The notes under the pieces: generated by a model
What the model was told of the DNA's origin: nothing
The model's database searches: none
What the model saw: the letters and a program-made list of their open reading frames with translations, nothing else
Assembly: GCA_019359285.1 (NCBI GenBank)
Contig: JAHHHQ010000025.1
Coordinates: 62,001 to 126,000 of the forward strand
Source: Nodosilinea sp. WJT8-NPBG4
Lineage (GTDB): Bacteria; Cyanobacteriota; Cyanobacteriia; Phormidesmidales; Phormidesmidaceae
Direction of reading: 5' to 3'
DNA: 64,000 nt
Part shown: piece by piece, positions 17,420-26,611 of the stretch
Layout of the letters: each line of letters opens with the position of its first letter
Position numbering within the stretch: the first letter of the stretch is position 1
Made by a program: the position numbers and the translations under genes

Positions 17420-17455
17420 AGCGGCGGCGTGTTTACAAGCCGCCGCTTTGTTTGG
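17420..17455. terminator. Intrinsic terminator after CDGSH gene
   Basis: A perfect 9-bp stem, AGCGGCGGC / GCCGCCGCT, with a 10-nt loop is followed by TTGTTTG. It lies between convergent genes and could serve the CDGSH gene on the plus strand. Confidence 0.75.
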
Positions 17456-17459
17456 AATG

Positions 17460-17645
17460 CTAGTAGTTCTGCCGTAAACGTCCTCGGGTGCGACCGCTGA
17501 GGCGCTCAGACACCAGGTCGCGGTCTTTGTCGCTGAGGCCACTGACCCGCTGCTGGGCCTGGTTGAGCTGGTGGTTATCCGACAGGCGGTTGATCAGGTC
17601 AGCTTCGTAGGACCGCTGACGGGGACTAAGGCGAGACTTTCCCAT
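17460..17645 (-). CDS. Small basic conserved-looking protein
   Basis: This is a 61-residue polar protein starting MGKSRLSPRQRSYEADLI and rich in Arg, Asp and Ser. It has no signal peptide, membrane segment or known motif. A TTG five codons upstream is possible, but the ATG at 17645 is preferred. It is not recognised; it resembles small cyanobacterial hypotheticals of this length. Coding status rests on uninterrupted frame, a sensible start and location between a terminator and an upstream gap. Confidence 0.55.
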   Translation of the reverse strand: MGKSRLSPRQRSYEADLINRLSDNHQLNQAQQRVSGLSDKDRDLVSERLSGRTRGRLRQNY

Positions 17646-17852
17646 GGAGATGCTCTGCAAGAAATCAATAGACGGGATTGACCTTAGTCTAATTTCAAAC
17701 TAGGCACCTGGGGAGTCAAATGGTTTCTAGCAAGAAATTGTTACTCGGGCGGTAGCCGACCATCTTGCAGATCAGTGGCTGGGTAGCCGCCCGATGCGAT
17801 TCTCCCTTGGAGAGGCTGCGCCAACGCCCTCTCGAGCCAGTCTTTGACCGCG

Positions 17853-18320
17853 CTAAATGCCGCTCTCAAGCGCCTCAGTGAGCTTGTCGAGATACATCAT
17901 CATCAGATTACTCTGATCGCTAGGGAGCGTAGTGCGCACTTCTTCTTTGAGCAGACGGTAGGCCACCACACAGGCCGTCTGACGATGGAAGGCGCGGATA
18001 ATATTTTGCATCCACACCAGGTACTCTTCCATGAAGCCATCTTCGTCGTGGAGCAAAACGCCCTTGGCAACGTACTCCAGGGTATAGGTCATATCGCGCT
18101 GGCACTGTTGGGCGTGCTCCTGTACGACCTGGCGATGGGGGGTTTGCATGAGCCGCCGGAGGGTGTTGAGCACTATATCTTTGCTGTGGTCTCTAACGTG
18201 GTTGTAGAGATTTACCCGGGTTTGAAAGGCCTCCATCATTTGCTCGAAGGGGCGCAGCTCAACATCACTCAGGTAGCGACCGTCGGCTTCACGGACAGAG
18301 GCAAGCAGGGCATTATTCAT
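17853..18320 (-). CDS. Divergent phycobiliprotein-like protein
   Basis: From the preferred ATG at 18320 the protein has 155 residues. The N-terminus (ALLASVREADGRYLSDVEL) and the central CQRDMTYTLEYV follow the phycobilisome-protein pattern. Cys73 followed by x-R-D (R75, D76) matches the bilin-attachment Cys84 environment of phycobiliproteins. Sequence elsewhere is divergent and the protein is shorter than allophycocyanin subunits. The frame stays open to 18437, but those extra 39 residues do not resemble the family. It is not near apc or cpc genes. It may be a bilin-binding regulatory or stress variant; bilin binding is inferred. Confidence 0.72.
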   Translation of the reverse strand: MNNALLASVREADGRYLSDVELRPFEQMMEAFQTRVNLYNHVRDHSKDIVLNTLRRLMQTPHRQVVQEHAQQCQRDMTYTLEYVAKGVLLHDEDGFMEEYLVWMQNIIRAFHRQTACVVAYRLLKEEVRTTLPSDQSNLMMMYLDKLTEALESGI

Positions 18321-18626
18321 GGCAGGTAAAGGCGCGACGCGCGGCCTGGATGGGTTCTCTCCCAAGATGCCCAGGGAAAACGGTGTGATGCGTGATACCT
18401 CAATAATTCTTCGCACTGAAATGAGTCGCCCTGCCATCGCCCTACGCCGCCTCGCAGGTTATGCCCGATCAGGAAGCACCCCTTTCCCGACTTAGAGCGA
18501 TGTAGACGCTTGATTTAAGGCATTGCCAGGCCCAGCTTCATCGGGGCAAGTCACTGCGCGTTAGTTTAATAAGGCTGTGGATTGGGTCTATTCTTGAGAG
18601 ATGCCGAATTTTGCCCAGCCGTAGCC

Positions 18627-19541
18627 ATGCACAACTTTTTACCCGTCGCCTACTTTGAAGGCCAGTTTTGCGACTTTAGCGACGCCAAACTTTCCATTGC
18701 CACCCACGCTCTGCACTACGGCACCGGGGCTTTTGGTGGTCTGCGCGGCATTCCTGACCCGGCGAGGAATGGGCGCATTTTGCTCTTTCGCCTCGATCGC
18801 CACTGCCAGCGCCTCAGCACCAGCGCTCGGCTGCTCAACTACGACCTGCCCGCGGACAAAATTCAGGCGGTAATCGAAGATTTCGTTCGCAAAAACAGCC
18901 CCGACAAATCGTTCTACATTCGTCCCTTTGTTTACACTTCAGACTTGGGCATTTCGCCCCGGCTGCACAACGTCGAGAAAAGCTTTTTTGTCTACGGGCT
19001 GGAACTGGGCGACTATCTCTCGCCCGAGGGCGTCACTTGCCGGATTAGCTCGTGGTATCGGCAGGAAGACCGCAGCCTGCCTCTGCGCGGCAAAATCAGC
19101 GGGGCCTACATCACCTCGTCACTGGCCAAAACCGAGGCCGTTGAGTCGGGCTTTGACGAATCGATTTTGATGAATTCCCAGGGCAAGGTCAGCGAAGCCT
19201 CGGGTATGAACGTGTTTATCGTGCGCCATGGCAAGCTCATCACCCCTGGCTACGAGCAAGATATTCTTGAAGGCATCACCCGCGACAGCATTCTCACCGT
19301 GGCTCGCAATTTGGGCATTGAGGTGGTCGAGCGCCCGGTCGATAAGTCAGAGCTGCTGATTGCCGATGAGGTCTTTCTCAGCGGCACGGCGGCCAAAATC
19401 ACCCCAGTGCGCAAGGTGGAATCTTATAACCTGCCCACTAGCCGCCCCGTCACCGATCGCCTGCGTGAAAAACTCACCGCCATCACCGAAGGGCGCGAGG
19501 ACGAGTATAAAGACTGGATATTTGCGATCGATTTGGGGTAA
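18627..19541 (+). CDS. ilvE: Branched-chain amino acid aminotransferase
   Basis: This is a class IV PLP aminotransferase of 304 residues from the preferred ATG (MHNFLPVAYFEGQF). Family features include THALHYGTGAFGGLRG near the N-terminus, the PLP-lysine region (KISGAYITSSLAKTEA) and the ESILMNSQGKVSEASGMNVF loop. It catalyses the last step of Leu, Ile and Val synthesis. The frame extends 15 codons upstream (to 18582), but the shorter start matches cyanobacterial IlvE proteins. Confidence 0.93.
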   Translation: MHNFLPVAYFEGQFCDFSDAKLSIATHALHYGTGAFGGLRGIPDPARNGRILLFRLDRHCQRLSTSARLLNYDLPADKIQAVIEDFVRKNSPDKSFYIRPFVYTSDLGISPRLHNVEKSFFVYGLELGDYLSPEGVTCRISSWYRQEDRSLPLRGKISGAYITSSLAKTEAVESGFDESILMNSQGKVSEASGMNVFIVRHGKLITPGYEQDILEGITRDSILTVARNLGIEVVERPVDKSELLIADEVFLSGTAAKITPVRKVESYNLPTSRPVTDRLREKLTAITEGREDEYKDWIFAIDLG

Positions 19542-19551
19542 ATTCCCCATC

Positions 19552-20022
19552 TCATCCATCTAAAACTTTGCGGAACGCTACTTTGTCGTAGCCCGTTGCG
19601 TAGAAGTCGCGGATTCGTCCTTCTTCTTGATAGCCGCAGTTAGCGTAAAACGTGCGTACGCGCTCAAAGTCATCGGAGCCGGAGGTTTCGACTATCAGCA
19701 TGCGCCCACCCCGCGCCGTCAGCGTTTGCTCAACGTGGCCCAATAGCGCAGTCCCCCGCCCTTGCCCTTGGCGGCTAGGGTGAATCGCAATCAGCTGTAG
19801 ATTCCAGGTCTGATCGGTCATTCTTTCTAGTTCACAGTAGGCCATCCCCACTGGGCCACTGTCATCGTCGGTCAGCCAAAATGCCTTGCTAGCCGTGGTG
19901 TTGTCAAAGGAGTTGGCCAACAGAGTGCTCAACTCTTTGATCTGGTGGAGCTCAAATAGTCCAGTTGCGTCAGCTAGGGATATCAAATTGCTAGCATCAG
20001 CGGCGATAGTGGGGCGAATCAT
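19552..20022 (-). CDS. GNAT family N-acetyltransferase
   Basis: The 156-residue GNAT fold carries an acetyl-CoA motif A of the form HPSRQGQGRGTALL, followed by the beta-alpha segment MLIVETSGSDDF and the FYANCGYQEEGRIRDFY strand near the C-terminus. Substrate unknown. It is convergent with ilvE with an 11-nt gap, so the two share a terminator region if any. Confidence 0.88.
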   Translation of the reverse strand: MIRPTIAADASNLISLADATGLFELHQIKELSTLLANSFDNTTASKAFWLTDDDSGPVGMAYCELERMTDQTWNLQLIAIHPSRQGQGRGTALLGHVEQTLTARGGRMLIVETSGSDDFERVRTFYANCGYQEEGRIRDFYATGYDKVAFRKVLDG

Positions 20023-20184
20023 TCAAAAAAGGTTAAGTAGGGTGACTAAAGTCGAATTTGCACCCGCCACAGCTCGAGGCTGTAACGCTTACAATTTATG
20101 CTACAAAATACTACACCAGATTGCTTAGAGTACTCTGAGTTTTGAAGCAAGCCTCTGAGGTTGTGCGGAGAGGTCGCTCAAGCC

Positions 20185-21507
20185 CTAGAGCAATTGCCTA
20201 AACAGCAGCGCCATTTGGCCCTTGATCTTTTCGGGGGTGGGGCGGCTTTGCCAATCGAGGTAGGTCATGCAGTAGCTGTTGGCCATGGCATCGATAAAAA
20301 ACTGCTCGACCTGGCGAGCCAGCTCAGGATAGGCACCCGAAATATTTAGCTCGTCGTTGTGGAAATAGCTGCGCGGGTCAAAGTTGGCGCTGCCGGTGCT
20401 AACCCAATTGTCATCCACCAGCACAAACTTGGCATGCATCATGCTGGGCTGATACTCACAAATTTTGATACCAGCCTCGAGTAGGGGGCCATACAGGCCG
20501 CGACTGGCCAGGTGCACCATTGTTTTGTCGGTGGATGACCCCATGGTGAGAATGCGAACATCCACGCCTTTTTTGCAGGCGCAGATCAAGGCTTGGGTGG
20601 TGTCATCGTCGGGCACCAGGTAGGGGCTGCCGATCCACAGCCGCTTTTTGGCCGCCAGAATGTGGAGCTGCATTAACAGCCGCATGGAAGATTCGTTGAG
20701 GCTAGAGGTGTTGTCAGTAATATAAAGCGGCGTAGACCCATGCTTTTGTACCGCATGCAGGCCTTGCTTGAGGTCGATACACCCCCCAGCGCAGGACCAG
20801 TTTTGCAGAAATTTGCCCTGGAGCAGGCTTACCACTTCGCCTTCGTAGGCAACCTCAAAGTCGAGCCAGGGACCATCATCGTGATCAAAGGCGACCCCAT
20901 CCCAAAAGTCGGATACGCCGGCCCCACCAATAAACACCCGACGGCCGTCGATAATAAGCAGTTTGCGGTGCGATCGCGAGTTGTACTCTAGCGGTGCGCG
21001 CCAGTCGAGTGGCCGAAAGAACTGAATTTCGACCCCGACGTTTCTCAACCGCCGCCAGTATTTTGCGGGCATTGCCTTAGTGCCCTGGTGGTCGAGTAGG
21101 AGCTGCACCGTAACCCCAGCCATGGCGCGATCGGCAACCACCTCAGCAAAGGCATCGGCCCGACGACCCGGCGTCATGAAATAGGTTTCATACTGAATCA
21201 GATGCTTGGCGCCAGCCATGGCGGTGTCACGAGCGGCGTAGACATCGTCTATCTCGCTCCAAAAACCAACCAGGCGCCCGGTAGTGTCTGCGGAGTTAGC
21301 CAACCCTTCTAGACAGAGGGCAAAACAGGGGTCATCTAGGCTGGGTACGTTGTCAATCGTGCAGGTTGAGGCTTGGCGAAAGCTGCCCCTGAGATACCCG
21401 TAGCTGACCAGCACTAGCACCAGCAGCATCAGCCCAACCGCTACCCACCACAGCCACACAGGCGGAGGCTCTCCATCAGAGTCTGAGTCTTCGGGCGAGG
21501 TAGGCAT
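20185..21507 (-). CDS. Phospholipase D-like / cardiolipin-synthase-type protein
   Basis: The protein has 440 residues. A single N-terminal membrane anchor lies at about residues 17-40, followed by two HKD motifs: HRKLLIID with GG-A after it (around residue 180) and HAKFVLVDD with GSANFD after it (around residue 360). Two such motifs form one active site in the phospholipase D superfamily. It is probably a phosphatidyltransferase acting on phospholipids at the membrane. The length is close to bacterial cardiolipin synthases, but exact specificity is not certain. Confidence 0.88.
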   Translation of the reverse strand: MPTSPEDSDSDGEPPPVWLWWVAVGLMLLVLVLVSYGYLRGSFRQASTCTIDNVPSLDDPCFALCLEGLANSADTTGRLVGFWSEIDDVYAARDTAMAGAKHLIQYETYFMTPGRRADAFAEVVADRAMAGVTVQLLLDHQGTKAMPAKYWRRLRNVGVEIQFFRPLDWRAPLEYNSRSHRKLLIIDGRRVFIGGAGVSDFWDGVAFDHDDGPWLDFEVAYEGEVVSLLQGKFLQNWSCAGGCIDLKQGLHAVQKHGSTPLYITDNTSSLNESSMRLLMQLHILAAKKRLWIGSPYLVPDDDTTQALICACKKGVDVRILTMGSSTDKTMVHLASRGLYGPLLEAGIKICEYQPSMMHAKFVLVDDNWVSTGSANFDPRSYFHNDELNISGAYPELARQVEQFFIDAMANSYCMTYLDWQSRPTPEKIKGQMALLFRQLL

Positions 21508-21589
21508 CGCAATTGTTACCGTGACGACACTAAGCCCCCAGCATAGTCACTTAGATGCATCTATTATCTCTATCCAGAGGAACAGCCCT

Positions 21590-21679
21590 ATGGCCGTAGA
21601 CACTTTGGCTGCAATTGACTACGCAATCGATCGCAGTGGCGGCAGTACCCGGTTCAGCCTCAAGAATCTAATGTTTTAA
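21590..21679 (+). CDS. Possible 29-residue small protein
   Basis: A short frame (MAVDTLAAIDYAIDRSGGS to FSLKNLMF) is preceded by GAGGAA eight bases upstream. It lies in the gap between two minus-strand genes. It is not hydrophobic and matches no small photosystem subunit I recognise. Support is only the ribosome site and clean frame. Confidence 0.25.
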   Translation: MAVDTLAAIDYAIDRSGGSTRFSLKNLMF

Positions 21680-21690
21680 GACAGCGTGGT

Positions 21691-22389
21691 CTAGGGAGCT
21701 GGCGGCAAACTCTCTGGAGTGCCCCCCTGACCTGCCAGGCGGGTTTTCATTGCCGCTAACTCGTTGTCCACCGTAGTCGATCCGCCCTCAAGGGCGGCAA
21801 ACTGGCGCTCCAAGGGGTCGCCGCTGAGCTCTTCGAGGGCTTCAGACTTGGCCTCTAGCTCCATCACTCGCTCCTCCATGCGCTCAAAGGCGGCGATCGA
21901 GCCGCCCGTGCCCGTCTGACCCAGCATGTCTTGAATTCGCTGGGAAGCCTCGGCAGAGCGGGCGCGGGCGATATACAAATCTTTTTTAGTGCGGGCGTCA
22001 GAAATTTTGGCCTCCAGCCGCCGCATGTTGTCTTTGAGACCGTTGACCACGTCGCGCTGCTGGTCAAGCTGGGCATCCATGGCCTGGGCCGATTGCAGGT
22101 AGGTTTGACGGCGGGTAAGGGCCTGACGGGCTAGGTCTTCTTCGCCCTTTTGAATGGCTAGCTCGGCACGGTTGTACCACTCCTGGGCGGTCGATTTGGC
22201 CTGGGAGCTTTGGCGCTCGGTGCGTTTTTGAGTGGCGATCGCCTGAGCCACCGCCTGGCGCAGCTGAATCAGATTGGCCTGCATATCGGCCATCGCCTGT
22301 TCCAGCACCTTTTCGGGATCTTCGGCCTGGTTGACGGCGCTACCTAGATTAGCCCGCAGAACTTGCCATACCCGATCAAAAAACCCCAT
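21691..22389 (-). CDS. PspA/IM30 (Vipp1) family membrane-remodelling protein
   Basis: This 232-residue ESCRT-III-like protein is almost wholly alpha-helical. The N-terminal amphipathic helix MGFFDRVWQVLRANLGSAV binds membranes, and the AEDPEKVLEQAMADMQ motif is family-typical. A short C-terminal tail rich in Gly and Pro follows VDNELAAMKTRL. In cyanobacteria such proteins maintain thylakoid membranes or respond to membrane stress. Assignment to Vipp1 versus PspA is not secure because the tail is short. Confidence 0.9.
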   Translation of the reverse strand: MGFFDRVWQVLRANLGSAVNQAEDPEKVLEQAMADMQANLIQLRQAVAQAIATQKRTERQSSQAKSTAQEWYNRAELAIQKGEEDLARQALTRRQTYLQSAQAMDAQLDQQRDVVNGLKDNMRRLEAKISDARTKKDLYIARARSAEASQRIQDMLGQTGTGGSIAAFERMEERVMELEAKSEALEELSGDPLERQFAALEGGSTTVDNELAAMKTRLAGQGGTPESLPPAP

Positions 22390-22458
22390 CGAGTCTCTCC
22401 CACAACGGTGATTTGATTCAGCATAACAGGCGGGTAGAGGGGTGGCGAGATGAGGAAG

Positions 22459-22474
22459 ATGGGGGAGATAAGGA
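22459..22474. repeat. G-rich dispersed repeat, copy 2
   Basis: Identical to 16119-16134. Here it is part of a larger imperfect inverted repeat (about 22437-22570) in which G-rich units on the left face C-rich units (CTATCTCCCCTGTCTCCC) on the right. This arrangement could end transcription of the SPOR gene. Confidence 0.5.
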
Positions 22475-22581
22475 AGGTAGGCCTCTGAGAATTCAAATAT
22501 CCTCGGATCCTAGAAATCTACACTCCACCTATCTCCCCTGTCTCCCTCATCCCCCTTATCTCCCTCACCTGCTCGGCTTCC

Positions 22582-23991
22582 CTAGGGTGAAATCACCTGG
22601 GCCGGAATCCCCTGCCCCTGGAGTTCATTCACCAGGTTTTGGGCAGACGACTGCTGAGAAAACGCACCCATTTGAATGCGGGTGCCGTTGGAAAAATTGC
22701 GTACATAGGCATCACCCACCGCGCCGCGGGCCGACTCTAGCGACTGGGTGCCGCTGTAGTCGGTCACCACGTAGTAGCTAGGCGCTGCCACCTGGGGTGG
22801 AGCCTGGGTAATGGGGGCCGGAGGCGCTACAGCGGGAGGAGCAGCTGGCGTCGCGGGCGCCGCTGGGACTCGGTTTGAGGCCAGGGGCCGTGGGGGCTGA
22901 GCATTGGCGGCAGGAGGCGCTACCCGAACAGCGGGAGGTGCGGTGACACGGGCAGGGGCCGATCGCGCCGGGGCAGCGGGTGCCGCCTGCCTAGGGGTGA
23001 CTGCGGCTCTAGGCGCGGTCACAATGTCGGCGCGCAGCACCCCACCACTGCCGCCCGCTGGGGTAAGCACGCCGGGCCGAGGGCCGGTGGTTCTGGGTTC
23101 ACCAGGGCGCTGGCTGTTGACAGGCAAGGGCTGCCCCCCGACCATCGTGGGTGAAGTAGTCCCTGGCAAGGCTGCGGCTGCGGAGGCGACGGGTGACTTG
23201 GGCGAATTGGCGGAGGGCAGGGTGCTGATGTTATTCAGATCGAGGGAGGCAAACTCCTTTTCTGACAGATCCGGACCGAGGGGCTTGAAGTCTGATTCGG
23301 CCTGACTATCTAGGCCGTCTAAGGCTACGGAGTCGGCCTGATTATCCGCTGGGAGGGGGTCACCCTTGAAGCGGCGGGTAATGGCATTGTCGGTTAGGTG
23401 CTGTATGGCCTGAGGTGATGTGACCAGGTAGCCAAAACCAGCGCTAGTTACCAACAGTAGCAGCAGAGCGCCGACCCCCAGAGGTGTAGTTAGCTGGCGC
23501 CTTAAAGAGGGCACGTATGCTGGTTCGCTGCGCTGTTGGCTGGTGTTGGGCAGACTGCCTAAAAGGGCCTCAGTACTTTCTAGATAGTCCTCTGGGGAAG
23601 GTCGATAGGTAGTTAGGGTGCCGCCATGGCTCATGCGCACCTGGTGAACGGCAGCCTGTGGCGGGTAGGCCTGCACGTTGGGCACTGACGACTGCCCCAA
23701 AATTTCTGGCAGCCGGGCGTTGGGGGGTGGGGGCGGAGCGGTGGCTGCTGCCGTCGCTGCTGCCGCTGTGGATTTGACAGTGATCAGGTCAATGGGTTTG
23801 CGGTTGGGCCGCAGCTGTAGGCGAGCCGGGGTGGGAGTAACCTGACCCGAGCGAGCTTGTCGGTAGCGGTGCAGCTCGTCATCCAGGTTGAGGTTGAGGC
23901 TTTCTACCGCCCGCTGCAGGCGAAGATTTGACTCGCTGGCGGGGGCAAAAGTCTCGGGTCTGGTGGATAGACCAGAGGGCAATTGCGTCAT
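22582..23991 (-). CDS. SPOR-domain membrane protein
   Basis: This protein is about 469 residues from the ATG at 23991, chosen because GGGAG lies nine bases upstream. A cytoplasmic proline- and alanine-rich N-terminal part is followed by one membrane helix (LGVGALLLLLVTSAGFGYLV), a long Pro/Ala-rich linker, and a C-terminal SPOR-like domain (YVRNFSNGTRIQMGAFSQQS, then NLVNELQGQGIPAQV). SPOR domains bind denuded peptidoglycan at division septa. Alternative starts at 24000 and 24051 are possible. Confidence 0.82.
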   Translation of the reverse strand: MTQLPSGLSTRPETFAPASESNLRLQRAVESLNLNLDDELHRYRQARSGQVTPTPARLQLRPNRKPIDLITVKSTAAAATAAATAPPPPPNARLPEILGQSSVPNVQAYPPQAAVHQVRMSHGGTLTTYRPSPEDYLESTEALLGSLPNTSQQRSEPAYVPSLRRQLTTPLGVGALLLLLVTSAGFGYLVTSPQAIQHLTDNAITRRFKGDPLPADNQADSVALDGLDSQAESDFKPLGPDLSEKEFASLDLNNISTLPSANSPKSPVASAAAALPGTTSPTMVGGQPLPVNSQRPGEPRTTGPRPGVLTPAGGSGGVLRADIVTAPRAAVTPRQAAPAAPARSAPARVTAPPAVRVAPPAANAQPPRPLASNRVPAAPATPAAPPAVAPPAPITQAPPQVAAPSYYVVTDYSGTQSLESARGAVGDAYVRNFSNGTRIQMGAFSQQSSAQNLVNELQGQGIPAQVISP

Positions 23992-24203
23992 GGTTCTCAT
24001 CTCCCTGGATGTAGCACTGACTAATACTACTGATTTCTCGAAAATTGGCAACTAAAAATTGAGAAAAGCAACCTACGGAGCTTCCCATGGCTGAAACGAT
24101 CGCCAGTTCTAGCCATCGGCTGGCAACCGTGGAGCTGTGAGTCAGGGTTGGGGTTCGGGCTTTCTAAAGGTAACAACTGCGTGCAGGGTGCAGAGAGATT
24201 TCT

Positions 24204-26516
24204 ATGGGTGGGATTGCGGGATTGTTGTGGGCTAGTGCGTACTGCATTGGGTTACTTTGGGTCAGTCTTTTAGTGCGTCATCTGGGGTTAAACCTTTGGG
24301 TTGGGGTGGCTGTTGCCGGTATCGGGGCGCTCGGAGCGGCAGGTTTGGCGGCTCTGATGCTGCCCCGTCGCTGGCGGCGCGGCCCGACGGCGGCTCTGTG
24401 GCTGGGAGCTGGGGCGATCGCCTTCCTAGCTGCCCTTAACTATGGCCTGCGCTACCCGGTCCCTGGCCCGCTCGATATCAGTTCCCTGCTGAGCCAGGGC
24501 GAGGCGGCTGGAGCGCAGCAGATCGTCTGGGGCGAGGTGCAAACGCTGCCTCGGCTGACCCGCAGTGGTCGAGAGCAGTTTTGGCTAACCACCAATCAGG
24601 TGCGCCGGTTGGATGCTCAAAACAATCCCCTCGGTCCCCCGGGGATCACTCGCGGTCGGCTCTACGTCACCGTGCCGGTGGAGAAAAGTGAGGGCCTGTT
24701 TCCGGGGCAGCGGGTGCAGGTGCAGGGCAAGCTCTACGAACCCGCACGACCTAAAAACCCCAATGGGTTTAATTTTCGTCAATACTTAGCTAGCCAGCGC
24801 TGTTTCGCTGGGCTGGCGGGCAACAAAGTCATACCTGAGAAAGGCCAGTCGCCACCGTTTTTAGCACTGTGGAAACTGCGACAGCGCATCGCCCGTGCCC
24901 AGGCCGAACGGTTGGGCAGTCCGGCGGGGCCACTGGTTAGCGCCATGGCCCTGGGTCGCCAGGCGGTGAATGTGCCCTACGATATTCAAGACGATTTTAT
25001 GCAGGCTGGCATGGCCCATACCCTGGCAGCTAGCGGGTTTCAGGTGTCGCTAATCCTGGGGGTGGTGCTGGCCATAATGGGCCATCGGGCGATCGCATCC
25101 CGGTTGCCTTACCCGGTGACGACCAAGGTAATCGCCGGGGGAACAGCGCTGGTGGTGTTTGTGCTGCTGACCGGTGTACAGCCCAGCGTCATGCGGGCGG
25201 CGGTCATGGGGGCTGGGGTGTTGGCGGGCATTGCCCTAGAGCGCAGCATTAAACCCCTGGGCTGTTTGCTGCTGGCGGTGACCCTGTTGCTGTTGTTCAA
25301 CCCAACATGGATTGACGACATTGGCTTTCGCCTCAGCGTGATGGCCACCTTCGGGCTGATGGTGGCCATCACGCCCATTACAGAAAAGCTGGAGTGGCTG
25401 CCGACCACGCTGGCGGCGGTGGCGGCAGTGCCCCTAGCCGCCTACCTGTGGACGATTCCCCTTGTGTTGTTCTATTTCAACACCCTCACCACCTACAGCA
25501 TTCTGCTCAACATGGTGACCACGCCCCTGGTGATGGTGATTAGCCTAGGCGGTATGACCAGCGGGCTGGCGGCTGCGGCCTGGCCGTGGCTGGGGGGCTT
25601 GCTAGCCTGGCCCCTATGGCCGCCGACCCAGATTCTCATTGCCCTAGTGCGGTGGGAGGTAAGCCTACCCGGTAGTGCTCTGGCGACGGGCCACATTTCC
25701 CTGGTACAGATGTTTGGCCTTTACGGGCTTTTTTGGGTCTGGGGTTGGGGTGCCGTGCGGCGGCGAGGGCTAGTCGCCCTGCTGATTGGGGTGGTGGCTC
25801 TGGGGCCACTGCTGTATGGTGGGGCAACGCTTTCTCAGGTGACGGTGCTGGCGGCGGGCAGCGATGCAGTGATGGTGGTGCAGGATGGGCGTTCCCCATT
25901 GGTGATCAACAGCGGCACCGACAAAACTGCCTTTTACACCGTGGTGCCCTTTCTGCGGCAGGCGGGCATTAACCAGCTCACCAGCGCCGTTCATGGCGAT
26001 GACAGCGATCGCGACAACTGGCGCACCATTGCCGACAAGACCCCCATTCGCAATTTTTATGGAGCCAGCTCAGCGCTGACGGCAGCCCCGGCGGTCAAAC
26101 AGTTTCATCCGCTGACCGCCGGCCAAGTGCAGCCGGTGAGCCGTCAGCGGGTGCAGTACTTACAGGATGGGGCGCGAGGGCTACGGTTAGATTTGTTGCA
26201 CCGGCAAAACTGGCTGTTGTTGCCCAAGCTCTCCCCCGAGCAGCAAATGCCCTGGGTAGCAGCGCACCCTGGGCTGCAAAGCGAGGTGCTGTGGTGGCAT
26301 GGGGAAGCCCTGACGGCAGAGGTGATTACCGCAATCGGGGCACGGGTGGCGATCGCCTCTGCCCCCCGTATTGATGAACCCACCGAGCAGCTGTTGCGCG
26401 ATCGCGGCATTCAGGTTTTCTGCACCGAGCGCGACGGAGCCATCACCTGGAGCCCGCACCAGGGCTACCAAGCCTACCTGGCCAACCGACAACATCCGAT
26501 TGCCGCTTTAGAATAG
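24204..26516 (+). CDS. comEC: ComEC/Rec2-type DNA uptake channel protein
   Basis: At 770 residues this fits the family. Three N-terminal helices precede an OB-fold segment (about residues 85-215). The competence membrane domain (about 240-530) contains the typical MAHTLAASGFQVSLILGV stretch. The C-terminal region corresponds to the metallo-beta-lactamase-like domain, but the usual THxDxDH is replaced by VHGDDSDRDN, so metal binding is doubtful. ComEC moves single-stranded DNA across the inner membrane during transformation. The gene converges on the secreted-protein gene. Confidence 0.9.
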   Translation: MGGIAGLLWASAYCIGLLWVSLLVRHLGLNLWVGVAVAGIGALGAAGLAALMLPRRWRRGPTAALWLGAGAIAFLAALNYGLRYPVPGPLDISSLLSQGEAAGAQQIVWGEVQTLPRLTRSGREQFWLTTNQVRRLDAQNNPLGPPGITRGRLYVTVPVEKSEGLFPGQRVQVQGKLYEPARPKNPNGFNFRQYLASQRCFAGLAGNKVIPEKGQSPPFLALWKLRQRIARAQAERLGSPAGPLVSAMALGRQAVNVPYDIQDDFMQAGMAHTLAASGFQVSLILGVVLAIMGHRAIASRLPYPVTTKVIAGGTALVVFVLLTGVQPSVMRAAVMGAGVLAGIALERSIKPLGCLLLAVTLLLLFNPTWIDDIGFRLSVMATFGLMVAITPITEKLEWLPTTLAAVAAVPLAAYLWTIPLVLFYFNTLTTYSILLNMVTTPLVMVISLGGMTSGLAAAAWPWLGGLLAWPLWPPTQILIALVRWEVSLPGSALATGHISLVQMFGLYGLFWVWGWGAVRRRGLVALLIGVVALGPLLYGGATLSQVTVLAAGSDAVMVVQDGRSPLVINSGTDKTAFYTVVPFLRQAGINQLTSAVHGDDSDRDNWRTIADKTPIRNFYGASSALTAAPAVKQFHPLTAGQVQPVSRQRVQYLQDGARGLRLDLLHRQNWLLLPKLSPEQQMPWVAAHPGLQSEVLWWHGEALTAEVITAIGARVAIASAPRIDEPTEQLLRDRGIQVFCTERDGAITWSPHQGYQAYLANRQHPIAALE

Positions 26517-26560
26517 CCTTCTAAACCTTGGTATGCAAAGGTTCTAGGGTCACTTGCCAA

Positions 26561-26593
26561 CGACCTGCCCCTGGCTGAGATGGAGGCAGGTCG
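26561..26593. terminator. Hairpin between convergent comEC and secreted-protein gene
   Basis: CGACCTGCC at 26561-26569 pairs perfectly with GGCAGGTCG at 26585-26593 around a 15-nt loop. There is no T-run on either strand, so terminator function is inferred from its convergent location. Confidence 0.5.
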
Positions 26594-26611
26594 CTCAAAC
26601 CTCTCGCAACT

